A stretch of DNA of 64,000 bases from Pseudogemmobacter hezensis (GTDB lineage: Bacteria > Pseudomonadota > Alphaproteobacteria > Rhodobacterales > Rhodobacteraceae), in the NCBI RefSeq assembly GCF_013155295.1, contig NZ_JABJXT010000004.1, positions 186,001 through 250,000 of the forward strand. The letters are read 5' to 3'. Below, one piece after another: positions 26,413 through 34,936 of the stretch. The notes beneath the pieces were generated by a model. It saw only the letters and a program-made list of their open reading frames with translations. It searched no databases and was not told the origin of the DNA. How positions within the stretch are numbered: position 1 is the stretch's first letter; every line of letters begins with the position of its first letter. Made by a program: the position numbers and the translations under genes.

Positions 26413-27836
26413 GCCGGCAGCCTTTCAGAGGCGGTGCGCCAGTCCTGGTCCAGCACCGATGGCCCTTGCAAAAGCGCCCGGAAGGCCGCGCCCGGGTGAT
26501 GCGGGGCCAGATGGTCATGGCCCAAAAGCCGCCCGCGCAGGGTCTGACCCGTGCCTTCCGGCGTCAGGCGACCGCGCCGCCGCAGCTCTGGCGTGACATA
26601 GCGGATGAAATCCCCGAAAGACCCAGGGCTGACCGCATAGGCGATATTGAAGCCATCGACGCCCGCCTCATCCGCCAGATACTCCAGCTGATCGGCGATC
26701 TGCGCCCCGGTGCCGACGACCTTCGGATGAATGCCGCCGACCCCGATATATTCGGCGATATCGCGCACCGTCCAGCGCCGCTCGGCATCCTTTGCGGTCA
26801 GGCCCGCCAGCGCCGAGCGCCCGGCATTGGTCTCGATATATTCCAGCGGATGGTCGAGGTCATACTGCGCCCAGTCAACCCCGGTCCAGGCCGAGAACAG
26901 CGCCAGCGCCGCCTCGGTCGAGGTATGGTTCAGATAATCCTGATATTTCGCCTGGGCGGCGGCCTCTGTCTCATCGGCGATCACGGTGATGGCGGTGATG
27001 AATTTGATCCCGTCAGGGGCCCGGCCCGCCGCAACCGCCAGCTCGCGGATCGCATGGATGGCGTTTTTGATCTGGGTGGGGTTTGTGCCGCCCAGGAAAA
27101 CAACCTCGGCATTCTTCGCCGCGAATTCGCGCCCGCGTGACGAGGTGCCGGCCTGGAAGATCAGCGGCGTGCGCTGCGGTGAGGGCGCCGTGATATGGGC
27201 ATCGGGCACGGTAAACCACCGGCCCTGATGGTTGATCGGATGCACCTTTGCGGGATCGGTATAAAGCCCGGTCTCGCGGTTTTTAACCAGCGCGTCTTCT
27301 TCCCATGACCCTTCCCAAAGCTTGTAGCAGACCTCAAGGAATTCCTGTGCGCGGTCATAGCGGGTGTCGTGATCCATCTGGGCATCATGGCCCATATTCC
27401 GCGCCGCCGATTCCAGCACCGAGGTCACCACATTCCAGGCCACCCGCCCCTTTGTCAGGTGGTCGAGCGTCGAGAATTTCCGTGCCAGCGCATAGGGTTG
27501 CTCATAGGTGGCGGAAACCGTGACGCCAAAGCCCAGCCGCTTCGTCACCCCGGCCATGGCGGCGACCAGCACGGTCGGATCGTTCAGCGGCTGCTGCGCG
27601 GCGGTGCGCAGCGCCGCATCCGGCGTGCCTGCAAAGACATCCAGCGGCCCAAGCGCATCGGCCACGAACAGATTGTCAAAGCCGCCCCGCTCCAGCAGCT
27701 GCGCCAGATCCGTCCAATAGCCAGACGAGGTATATTCATGCGAGCGGTCCGAGGGGTGGCGCCAGACCCCGGCAGAGACATGCCCCGGCACCGTCATCGC
27801 AAAGCCATTGAGAATGATAGGTTTTTTCTGTGTCAT
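26409..27836 (-). CDS. NtaA/SnaA/DszA-type FMN-dependent monooxygenase (LLM class)
   Basis: 475-aa luciferase-like monooxygenase of the nitrilotriacetate/DszA group. Marks are GVWRHPSD, SGYWTDLAQLLERGGFDNLF, FGVTVSATYEQPYALARKFS and the RVAWNVVTS motif followed by RYDRAQEFLEV. These enzymes work with a separate FMN reductase and cleave C-N or C-S bonds next to carboxylates or sulfones. Relatives in Bacillus act on N-acetyl-S-alkylcysteines. Eight bases separate it from the frameshifted SfnB gene. Closely related in sequence to the LLM at 29070-30506 (same motifs), so one probably arose by duplication or they act on related substrates. Confidence 0.94.
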   Translation of the reverse strand: MTQKKPIILNGFAMTVPGHVSAGVWRHPSDRSHEYTSSGYWTDLAQLLERGGFDNLFVADALGPLDVFAGTPDAALRTAAQQPLNDPTVLVAAMAGVTKRLGFGVTVSATYEQPYALARKFSTLDHLTKGRVAWNVVTSVLESAARNMGHDAQMDHDTRYDRAQEFLEVCYKLWEGSWEEDALVKNRETGLYTDPAKVHPINHQGRWFTVPDAHITAPSPQRTPLIFQAGTSSRGREFAAKNAEVVFLGGTNPTQIKNAIHAIRELAVAAGRAPDGIKFITAITVIADETEAAAQAKYQDYLNHTSTEAALALFSAWTGVDWAQYDLDHPLEYIETNAGRSALAGLTAKDAERRWTVRDIAEYIGVGGIHPKVVGTGAQIADQLEYLADEAGVDGFNIAYAVSPGSFGDFIRYVTPELRRRGRLTPEGTGQTLRGRLLGHDHLAPHHPGAAFRALLQGPSVLDQDWRTASERLPA

Positions 27837-27844
27837 GGCAGGCC

Positions 27845-29073
27845 TCAGCGATAATAGTCCGGCTCGGGGTAATGGCCGTTCAGCAGCCAGTCGCCCACTT
27901 CATGGGTTTTGTAGTGGATCGGATCATGCAGCGTATGGGTGCGGATATTGCGCCAGAAGCGGTCAAAGCCGTATTTGCGGGCCGCAGCCCTGGCGCCCAT
28001 CAGCTCGAATATGCGCGAGGTGACCTCCAGCGCGGTTTCATGCGCGACGATCTTGGCCTGGGCCGCGATCACCGCCACCGCGCCGCGCCCCTCGGGGCCA
28101 AGGTCCGGGCCTGCGGCAATGGCGGCATCGGCACGCACACCTGCCGCATCGGCCAGCGCCTCGGCGGCGGCCAGCCGGGCGGAAAGCTGGCCCAGACGGT
28201 CAAGGATCAGCGGATCCTCGCCCGCATTCTGATAGGGCGTGGTCACCCAGGGGCGACCATGGTCGCGGATGTAATCGACCGCCGCCTGCAAGGCCCCCTT
28301 TGCGGTGCCGATATACAGCTCGGCAAAAGAGAGCTGGATCACCGGCACATGCACGGTGATATGCGGTGGATGCGCGGTGTCCTCGGGGTAATGCGCCACA
28401 AGGTCAGAGCGGGCGACCCGCACATCTTCCAGCGCTGCGCTGCCGGAAACCGTCAGCCGCTGGCCAATCGCGTCCCAGTCGCCGCCAAAGATCAGCCCGC
28501 GTGAGGGATTGGCCACAATGAACTGCCCGATATGGTCTGAGGCGTCCTGGCCATCCACGGTGGCCCCAGGCGCAAACCGCACCCAGACCTGCAGCGTATC
28601 TGCCACCGCCGCGCCCGAGGTGAAGGGTTTCGCGCCGTTCAGCACATAGCCCGCGCCGTCATTTCGCGCCTCGATCAGCGGCGGATAGGCGGCCTGGGCG
28701 ATACCGGCATGGAACCAGCCCTCGTTCAGAAACCCTTCCAGCCGTTTCGCACGCAGGGCGGGGTCGGCATCCAGCCCGCTGCGCGAGCCGAAAAGGTGAT
28801 AGGTCAGGATCTGCGCCACCGAGGTATCTGCAGCCGCGATGCGGCGGATCACCTGCAGGATTTCCGAGGCGCGGGCACCGCCCCCCCCACCGCAACCGGC
28901 AGGGCAATGGTCAAAAGCCCCGCCTCTCGCAGCCATGAGATTTCCTCGACCGGGTCCTGGCCTTCACGGTCACGCGCAACTGCCGTTGCCGCAAGCCGTG
29001 CCGCCACCTGATCTGCCCGCGACAGCCAAAGCGTCAGCCCGCCCTGCGGGTTTGTTTCGGGGATATCTTTCAT
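27845..29073 (-). pseudogene. SfnB-like flavoprotein gene with a frameshift in a G8 tract
   Basis: Two overlapping frames together encode one SfnB/DszC-type protein. The start frame (ATG 29073) gives WLREAGLLTIALPVAVGG and then runs out of frame; the second frame picks up at ARASEILQVIRRIAAADTS and continues to the normal end (FWRNIRTHTLHDPIHYK, GDWLLNG). The switch lies at a run of eight G (plus-strand C8, 28881-28888). Nine G would give VGGGGARASE, matching LGGGGASWS in the intact copy at 15640, and a 409-aa protein. It may be a true inactivating indel, a slippage-controlled gene or a sequencing error. It is coupled to both flanking LLM genes. Confidence 0.9.
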
Positions 29074-30506
29074 GATGCGGCACTTTCCGAAGACGCCCGC
29101 GCCGGTATCAGGGCCAGGCGGTGAGAGGGGTGATCGGCGGGGGGCAGCGCGCTGTCCTGGCCAAAAAGGCGCGGACGCAGCGGGCCGGGCCGATCCTCGC
29201 GGATGCGGCCAAGGCGGCGCAGCTCTGGCACGACATGGGTGATGAAATCGGCCCAGCTGCCGGGGCTGACCACATGCTGGATATTGAAACCGTCCAGCCC
29301 GGTGGCGATGGCCCAGGCATCCAGCGCCTTCGCCACGCTCTCACCCGAGCCGACGAATAGTTTCGAGCGCCCGAAGCCATCCTTCGGGGCCAGCGCATCG
29401 CCCAGCGTCCATTCGCGCCCGCTTTCCTCTTTGGCGAACATGCCCAGCAGGCCCTGGCTTGAGCGGGTCTCCAGATAGCGGATCGGCGTCTCGGGGCTTT
29501 GGCCCGAGAAATCGACATTGGTCGAGGCCGAGTAATGCACCACCGCGCCATCGGCGTCGAAATAGCTCTGATAGTCGCGCAGCTTCGCCTCGGCTTCCGC
29601 ATCCGTCGCGGCGGTGACAACGACAATCGAGGTGACAAAGCGCACCGCGTCAGGCCCGCGCCCCTCTCCGGCGGCAAGCAGTCTGATCTTTGCGATATTG
29701 CGCCGCAGGGCCGCATCATCGGCACCGACGACAAAGACCACCTCGGCATGGCGGGCAGCGAAAGCCTGACCCCGGGCCGAGCCCCCGGCCTGCATCAGAA
29801 CCGGCACCCGCGCCGGGCTGGGCTCTGAGATGAACGGCCCGGGAGTGGTGAAATACCGGCCCCTGTGGTCGATCGGATGCACCTTTGACGGGTCGGTATA
29901 AAGCCCCTCGGGATGGGCGGCGCTGCCCTTGTCGCGCAAAACCGCGCCGTCCTCCCATGACGAAAGCCACAGCTTATAGGCAACCTCAAGGAACTCATCG
30001 GCGCGGTCATAGCGGCTGTCGTGATCGGCCTGGCTGTCCAGCCCCAGATTGCGCGCTGCCGATTCCAGCTGCGAGGTGACGATGTTCCAGCCGATCCGCC
30101 CGCCTGTGGCATGATCCAGCGTGGTAAATTTCCGCGCAAGCAACCAGGGGTGTTCGTAGCTGGTGGAAACCGTGACCGTTATGCCAAGCTGTTCCGTCAC
30201 CGCCGCGATCCCCGAGGCCACCAGCAAAGGGTCGGTAATCGGCGTCTGCACGCCCTTCGCCAGCGCTGCCCCGGCATTGCCGCCATAGGTGTCGAGATGG
30301 CTTAACGCATCGGCGATAAACAGATTGTCAAAGCCCGAGCCGTCCAGCAGCCGCCCGATCTCTTGCCAGTATTCCAGCTCGGCGTGGCGGTGATGCTGAT
30401 CCTCGGGGTGGCGCCAGAGGCCATAGGCGGTATGCGAGGCGGCGTTCATGGTGAAGGCATTCAGCAGAAAGGGTCTGCCTTCGCCGAGGGTATCATTTGG
30501 TGACAT
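29070..30506 (-). CDS. NtaA/SnaA/DszA-type FMN-dependent monooxygenase (LLM class), first gene of the sulfur block
   Basis: 478-aa luciferase-like monooxygenase. Marks are GLWRHPED, LEYWQEIGRLLDGSGFDNLF, ITVTVSTSYEHPWLLARKF and GRIGWNIVTSQLESAARNLG. I chose ATG 30506, preceded by GGGAAAG, because family members begin with a short basic stretch before the first strand; the longer ORF to 30686 adds 60 residues of no resemblance. It should need reduced FMN from a reductase encoded elsewhere. First gene of thirteen on the minus strand; the frameshifted SfnB gene overlaps its end by 4 nt. Substrate unknown, probably an organosulfur compound. Confidence 0.93.
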   Translation of the reverse strand: MSPNDTLGEGRPFLLNAFTMNAASHTAYGLWRHPEDQHHRHAELEYWQEIGRLLDGSGFDNLFIADALSHLDTYGGNAGAALAKGVQTPITDPLLVASGIAAVTEQLGITVTVSTSYEHPWLLARKFTTLDHATGGRIGWNIVTSQLESAARNLGLDSQADHDSRYDRADEFLEVAYKLWLSSWEDGAVLRDKGSAAHPEGLYTDPSKVHPIDHRGRYFTTPGPFISEPSPARVPVLMQAGGSARGQAFAARHAEVVFVVGADDAALRRNIAKIRLLAAGEGRGPDAVRFVTSIVVVTAATDAEAEAKLRDYQSYFDADGAVVHYSASTNVDFSGQSPETPIRYLETRSSQGLLGMFAKEESGREWTLGDALAPKDGFGRSKLFVGSGESVAKALDAWAIATGLDGFNIQHVVSPGSWADFITHVVPELRRLGRIREDRPGPLRPRLFGQDSALPPADHPSHRLALIPARASSESAAS

Positions 30507-30643
30507 GTCTTTCCCGGGACAGGGGGGCGAAATCCTGCGTTCTGCGCATCGCCCTTGCCTGCGTCCCAGCTCCTTTTCCTGGTCAGATCTCTGCGGGCGC
30601 AGCAGCGCAGAACCGCAGGTTACAGGCGCACAACTTAGACCTG

Positions 30644-30664
30644 ATCCAAAGAATTGGATTCCAA
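30644..30664. promoter_or_regulatory. Overlapping palindromes upstream of the sulfur block (candidate operator)
   Basis: ATCCAA-AGAA-TTGGAT (30644-30659) overlaps a second palindrome TTGGATTCCAA (30654-30664), giving three evenly placed CCAA/TTGG half-sites in an AT-rich stretch about 140 bases upstream of the first gene of the block. The arrangement looks like a regulator-binding site. The remaining sequence between 30507 and 30898 holds no gene that I can recognise. Confidence 0.45.
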
Positions 30665-30898
30665 ATCTGGCAGGCAGAGCAAACACTTAATACTGCAATA
30701 CCCGACCACCGGCAGAATAAGACAACCCTTCACGAAAGATCACCGGCGGTGGGCCGACAGATGATTCACCCTGGGCCATGAGTTCATATGCAGAATTTGG
30801 CGGCCCTGCCCTCTGCCCCTATCCGCCCGCACAGGGCCTGGTCCCTGCCTGCGTCAGACAGGAAAGGCCAAAGCCCGCGATGCGATGACCCTGGCGGT

Positions 30899-31429
30899 GA
30901 TGCGCAGCATGGCACCACATTGGTTGCAGCCTTCTACGCCTTCACCGATCCGGCGGGCCTGTTCCCGAAGAAGCACGCCTCCTTGCAGGATCTGCCCGAC
31001 GGGGCCACCATCGCGGTCCATGTTGACCCCTCGAACCACTGGTGCCGTTCCTGATCTTGGTGGATGCCGGGCTGATCACGCTGAAAGAGGGGGGCGAGCC
31101 ACTGACCGTGATCGGGCGCGACATTGCCGAAAACCCGCGCAACCTGACAGTCGTGGCGCTTGATGACGCGCGGCTGATCCCGGCCCTGGATGATGTGGAT
31201 GCCTCGTTCCTTTATTCAAGCCAGGCAATCGAGGTCGGGCCGGGGGGCCGTCGCGACGCGCCTGTCCCTGAAAGCGAGACATTCCGGTCGCCCGACGTGG
31301 TCTGTGTCAAAGCCGGAACCGGGGCCTCGGTCAAAATTCCTGCGCTGAAAAAAGCCAATCAGAGTAAGGGTCCGGCAGGCGCTGCTTGACACCTGTGCGG
31401 ACAAAGAAGTGCTGGTGCCCGCCTGGTAA
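30899..31429 (+). pseudogene. metQ: Decayed MetQ/NlpA-type methionine-binding protein gene
   Basis: Fragments of a D-methionine ABC transporter binding protein in successive frames. Frame one gives DAQHGTTLVAAFYAFTDP and LQDLPDGATIAVHVDPSN (to about 31040); the next frame resumes at LILVDAGLITLKEGGEPL and continues through DIAENPRNLTVVALDDARL, DDVDASFLYSSQAIEV to about 31380; a third frame supplies the C-terminus ADKEVLVPAW and stop at 31427-31429. The N-terminal third with the lipoprotein signal is missing. At least two frameshifts, so not functional. It suggests that a MetNIQ-type sulfur amino-acid importer once stood beside the sulfur block. Confidence 0.85.
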
Positions 31430-31489
31430 AGGCCAGGCATCCCCCATTACATCCGCGATCCAAAGCCCCGGCAGCAAGACGCCGGGGGA

Positions 31490-31567
31490 AGGTTTCCGGG
31501 AACAGGTTCGGGAGGCAGGTTCGGTGGGAAAGCTCGGGATGCAGCTTCGGGGGCGGGCTTCCGGGGC
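31490..31567. repeat. Degenerate 13-bp tandem repeat, six units
   Basis: Six contiguous 13-bp units (for example CAGGTTCGGGAGG and CAGGTTCGGTGGG) fill the space between the metQ remnant and the stop of the UxaA gene, ending three bases from that stop. A short hairpin GCCTGG/CCAGGC (31421-31438) lies just before. Confidence 0.85.
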
Positions 31568-31569
31568 CG

Positions 31570-33066
31570 CTACATCGTCGCGCCAATCTGCCAGGGCACG
31601 AACTCGACACGGCCAAAGCCCTGCGCCTCGCTTTTGGTGGGCTGGCCCGAGGCCACGTCCAGGATCATGCGGTAGATCTCGGCCCCTTTGCTGGCCAAAG
31701 GCACACCATCAATGATATCGCCGCAATTGATATCCATATCCTCTGACATTCGCGCCCAAAGGTCGTTGTTCGACGACAGCTTGATGCAGGGCACCGGGCG
31801 ATAGCCGGAAACCGAGCCGCGGCCGGTGGTGAAAACGATCAGATTTGCGCCAGAGGCCACCTGCCCGGTGACCGAGCAGGGATCATAGCCGGGGCTGTCC
31901 ATGAAAACGAAGCCGGATCTGCGGATCGGATCGGCATAGCGATAGACGGCGGCCAATGGGGCGCTGCCGCCCTTGGCAACGGCGCCCAGCGACTTTTCCA
32001 GGATTGTCGTCAGCCCGCCCTTCTTGTTGCCAGGGCTGGGATTGTTGTCCATGCTGCCACCAAAGCGGGCGGTGTAATCCTCCCACCAGCGGATGCGCTC
32101 CATCAGGGCGGTTGCCACATCGGGCGCGGCGCGGTTGGTCAGAAGATGCTCGGCCCCGTAGATTTCCGAGGTTTCCGACAATACCGTCGTGCCGCCCTGG
32201 GCCACCAGAAGATCAGAGGCGACGCCAAGCGCAGGATTGGCGGTGATCCCCGACAGGCCGTCCGACCCGCCGCATTGCAGACCGATCACCAGCTTTGCCG
32301 CCGGCACCGGAACGCGCTTTGCGCGGTTCGCCGTTTCGGCGAGTTCGCGCAGCACCGGCCGCGCGGCCTCGATCGTGGCGCGTGTGCCGCCCTGGTTCTG
32401 GATGCTGAGAAACCGGAAATGCGCCGGATCCTTTAACTGCGGGGCCGATTGCAGCACGGGCAGCTGCAGCACCTCGCAGCCCAGGCCCACCACCAGGATT
32501 GCCCCGAAATTCGGATGCTGCGCATAGCCCGCCAGGGTGCGCAGCAAGATGTCATAGCCCTCACCGCGATCGGCCATGCCGCAGCCGGTGCTATGGGCGA
32601 TGGGCACGATGCCATCGACATTCGGCAGATCGGCCAGAAGCCCGCGCCGCTCGGCATCCTCGGCAATGAATTGCGCGACCGAGCCAGAGCAGTTCACCGT
32701 CGTCAGGATGCCGATAAAGTTGCGCGTCCCGGCCCGGCCATCGGCGCGGGGAAAACCCAGAAATGTATCTGGCGTGGTGGCGGGCGCGATCTCTGGCATG
32801 GGGCCATGCCCCGCATCGCCGCCGCGATCCTGCCCCATGCCGAGGTTCTGCACATGGACATGCGCGCCGGCTGGAATATCTGCGGTCGCCGTGCCGATGA
32901 TCTGGCCGTATTTGCGCACGAACCCGCCCTGCCGCACCGGATGCAAAGCGAATTTATGGCCGCGCGGAATGGCCTCGGTCGTGCCGTCCTGACCGGGGGC
33001 AAGATCGGTCAGCGCGATCCCGACATCATCGTCGGGATGCAGCCGCAGGACACGTGCGCCGGTCAT
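31570..33066 (-). CDS. uxaA: UxaA family altronate/galactarate-type dehydratase
   Basis: 498-aa dehydratase with an N-terminal SAF domain (LRLHPDDDVGIALTDLAPGQ) and the large UxaA catalytic region. Marks are GFPRADGRAGTRNFIGIL, NCSGSVAQFIAED, HSTGCGM, LQCGGSDGLSGITANPALG and the C-terminal GDIIDG. Conserved cysteines in these motifs bind iron. Members dehydrate altronate, galactarate or related aldonic acids to 2-keto-3-deoxy acids in the cytoplasm. It overlaps the zinc dehydrogenase gene by 4 nt. With the reductases and importer nearby it suggests sugar-acid (uronate or related) catabolism; the exact acid cannot be read from sequence. Confidence 0.93.
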   Translation of the reverse strand: MTGARVLRLHPDDDVGIALTDLAPGQDGTTEAIPRGHKFALHPVRQGGFVRKYGQIIGTATADIPAGAHVHVQNLGMGQDRGGDAGHGPMPEIAPATTPDTFLGFPRADGRAGTRNFIGILTTVNCSGSVAQFIAEDAERRGLLADLPNVDGIVPIAHSTGCGMADRGEGYDILLRTLAGYAQHPNFGAILVVGLGCEVLQLPVLQSAPQLKDPAHFRFLSIQNQGGTRATIEAARPVLRELAETANRAKRVPVPAAKLVIGLQCGGSDGLSGITANPALGVASDLLVAQGGTTVLSETSEIYGAEHLLTNRAAPDVATALMERIRWWEDYTARFGGSMDNNPSPGNKKGGLTTILEKSLGAVAKGGSAPLAAVYRYADPIRRSGFVFMDSPGYDPCSVTGQVASGANLIVFTTGRGSVSGYRPVPCIKLSSNNDLWARMSEDMDINCGDIIDGVPLASKGAEIYRMILDVASGQPTKSEAQGFGRVEFVPWQIGATM

Positions 33067-34091
33067 GGCCGGACAACCGCCTTGATCAGCCCATCCCGGT
33101 CAGCGGCCAGGGCTGCAAAGCGGGTGGAGAGATCGGCCAGCGTCAGCTCTGCGGACAGCAGGGCGCCAGTGTCGATCTGACCGCTGCGGATCGCCGCCAT
33201 CACGCGCTCAAAATCGGCCTTCAATGCGTTGCGGCTGCCGATGATGCGGGTTTCGCGCTTGTGGAACTCGGCATCCTCGAACGTGATCTGATCCTTGACC
33301 ACGCTGACCAGCACATAGCTTGAGCCATGCGCCAGCAGCGGAAAGCCCGCCTCGATGGCGGCCGCCGTGCCGGTGGCGTCGAAGATCAGGTCAAACCCGT
33401 CAGCCAGATCCCCGGCAGAGGCGGCAGCAACCGAATCGTGCAGATGGGCAAAGCCGAATTTCTGCCCGGCCATTTTCAGCCGCTGCGGGCTGAGATCCAG
33501 CAGATGCACCTCTGCCCCTTCAAGCCGGGCAAACAGCGCCGTGCCGATGCCGATCGGCCCCGCGCCGGTGACCAGAACCCGGTCACCGCTCTGGATGCCC
33601 GAGCGCGCGACCGCATGGGCCCCGATGGCCAGAAACTCGACCATCGCGGCCTCGGTCTCGGTCATATCCCCGGCCGGATAAAGATTGCCGACAGGCACCG
33701 CGATACGCCCGCAAAGGCCGCCGTCACGATGCACGCCCAGCACCTGGATGCTGGCGCAGCAATTGGGCTTGCCACGCCGGCAGGCCCGGCAGCTGCCGCA
33801 GGAGAGATAGGGGTTGATAACGACCAGCTCTCCGGCTGCCATCCCGCCCGCGGGCTCGGTCAGGCGGCCCGAAAGCTCGTGGCCGATGACGCGGGGGTAT
33901 TGCAGATAGGGGTGCTTGCCCGCGAAAATATGGTAATCCGTGCCGCAAAGCCCGACCGCCGCAATATCGACCAGCGCCCAGCCTTCGTGCGCGGCCTGGG
34001 GCAGCGGCGCCTCACGCAGCTCGAACAGGCCGGGCTCGACACAGGTTCCGGTCAGCATAGCCGGGGCCTCAATCAATCCTGAAATGCTCAT
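33063..34091 (-). CDS. Zinc-dependent alcohol dehydrogenase
   Basis: 342-aa medium-chain dehydrogenase. Catalytic zinc ligands are in GLCGTDYHI (Cys) and GHELSG (His-Glu); the structural zinc site is the four-Cys lobe CGSCRACRRGKPNCC; the Rossmann turn is VTGAGPIGIGTALFA. The group includes galactonate/idonate/threonine-type oxidoreductases acting on polyols and aldonates with NAD(P). ATG 34091 has GGAG upstream and overlaps the ATPase stop by 4 nt. It is likely to oxidise or reduce a sugar acid in the same pathway as the UxaA-type dehydratase. Confidence 0.93.
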   Translation of the reverse strand: MSISGLIEAPAMLTGTCVEPGLFELREAPLPQAAHEGWALVDIAAVGLCGTDYHIFAGKHPYLQYPRVIGHELSGRLTEPAGGMAAGELVVINPYLSCGSCRACRRGKPNCCASIQVLGVHRDGGLCGRIAVPVGNLYPAGDMTETEAAMVEFLAIGAHAVARSGIQSGDRVLVTGAGPIGIGTALFARLEGAEVHLLDLSPQRLKMAGQKFGFAHLHDSVAAASAGDLADGFDLIFDATGTAAAIEAGFPLLAHGSSYVLVSVVKDQITFEDAEFHKRETRIIGSRNALKADFERVMAAIRSGQIDTGALLSAELTLADLSTRFAALAADRDGLIKAVVRP

Positions 34092-34861
34092 TGCAGTCGC
34101 TCCGTATTGCGCGGGGCCCAGTCGTCCGGCAGCGCCCCCTTGATGATCAGGCTAAGCACATCATCCTTGGTCACCTCGTCAATACGGTAAGAGCCGACAT
34201 TATGGCCCCGGTTCATCACCACCACCCGATCACAAAGGTCAAACACATCATGCATGTCATGGCTGATCAGAAAGATACCAACGCCTTCCTGGCGCAGCTG
34301 TTTGATCAGCTGGCCGACCATCGCCGTTTCAGCCGGGCCTAGCGCCGCTGTCGGCTCGTCCATGATCAGGCATTTCACGTTGAAATAGATCGCCCGCGCA
34401 ATGGCGATGACCTGACGCTGCCCACCCGACAGCCGCGACACCGGATCGCCCAGGTTGCGGAAATTCGGGTTCAGCCGGGCCAGCACCTTGCGCGCCTCGG
34501 CAAGCATCAGCTTATCGTCCAGGTTGCCCCAGCGGGTGCGCAGCTCGCGGCCCAGAAACAGGTTCGCGGCGGCATCCAGATGATCGGCAAGGGCAAGCGT
34601 CTGGTAAATCGTCTCGATCCCATGGCTGCGGGCATCCTGCGGCGAGCCAAGGCTGGCGCTTTTCCCACCGACGCGGATTTCCCCTGCCGATGGCGACATC
34701 GCGCCAGAGAGGATCCGCATCAGACAGGACTTCCCCGCGCCATTATGGCCCAATACGCCAACAACCTCGCCGGGATGCAGCGAAAGCGACACGCCATTCA
34801 CCGCATGAATGCCGCCAAAATGCTTTTCGATCCCGATCATTTCCACGAGAGGGGGAGTCAT
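34088..34861 (-). CDS. Sugar-type ABC transporter ATPase, single domain (FrcA-like)
   Basis: Single ATPase domain of about 257 aa, as in FrcA-type fructose/ribose importers, rather than the fused RbsA form. Walker A GHNGAGKS, signature LSGGQRQV, Walker [13 protein letters not shown], switch His in [11 protein letters not shown] prefer ATG 34861, with AAGGGC upstream; ATG 34876 is also possible. It sits between the binding protein and the dehydrogenase in one minus-strand operon. Confidence 0.94.
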   Translation of the reverse strand: MTPPLVEMIGIEKHFGGIHAVNGVSLSLHPGEVVGVLGHNGAGKSCLMRILSGAMSPSAGEIRVGGKSASLGSPQDARSHGIETIYQTLALADHLDAAANLFLGRELRTRWGNLDDKLMLAEARKVLARLNPNFRNLGDPVSRLSGGQRQVIAIARAIYFNVKCLIMDEPTAALGPAETAMVGQLIKQLRQEGVGIFLISHDMHDVFDLCDRVVVMNRGHNVGSYRIDEVTKDDVLSLIIKGALPDDWAPRNTERLQ

Positions 34862-34936
34862 CTCTATGCCCTTCATATTCCCGCAAACTGCCCCGGGCGG
34901 CAGGGTTATCTGCCGCCCGAAACCTGGTGATCCGCC

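Noticed and set aside
34861-34876. Earlier ATG (34876) for the FrcA-like ATPase
   Set aside because: Possible, but the later ATG has a better spaced AAGGGC and fits the family N-terminus; only five residues differ.
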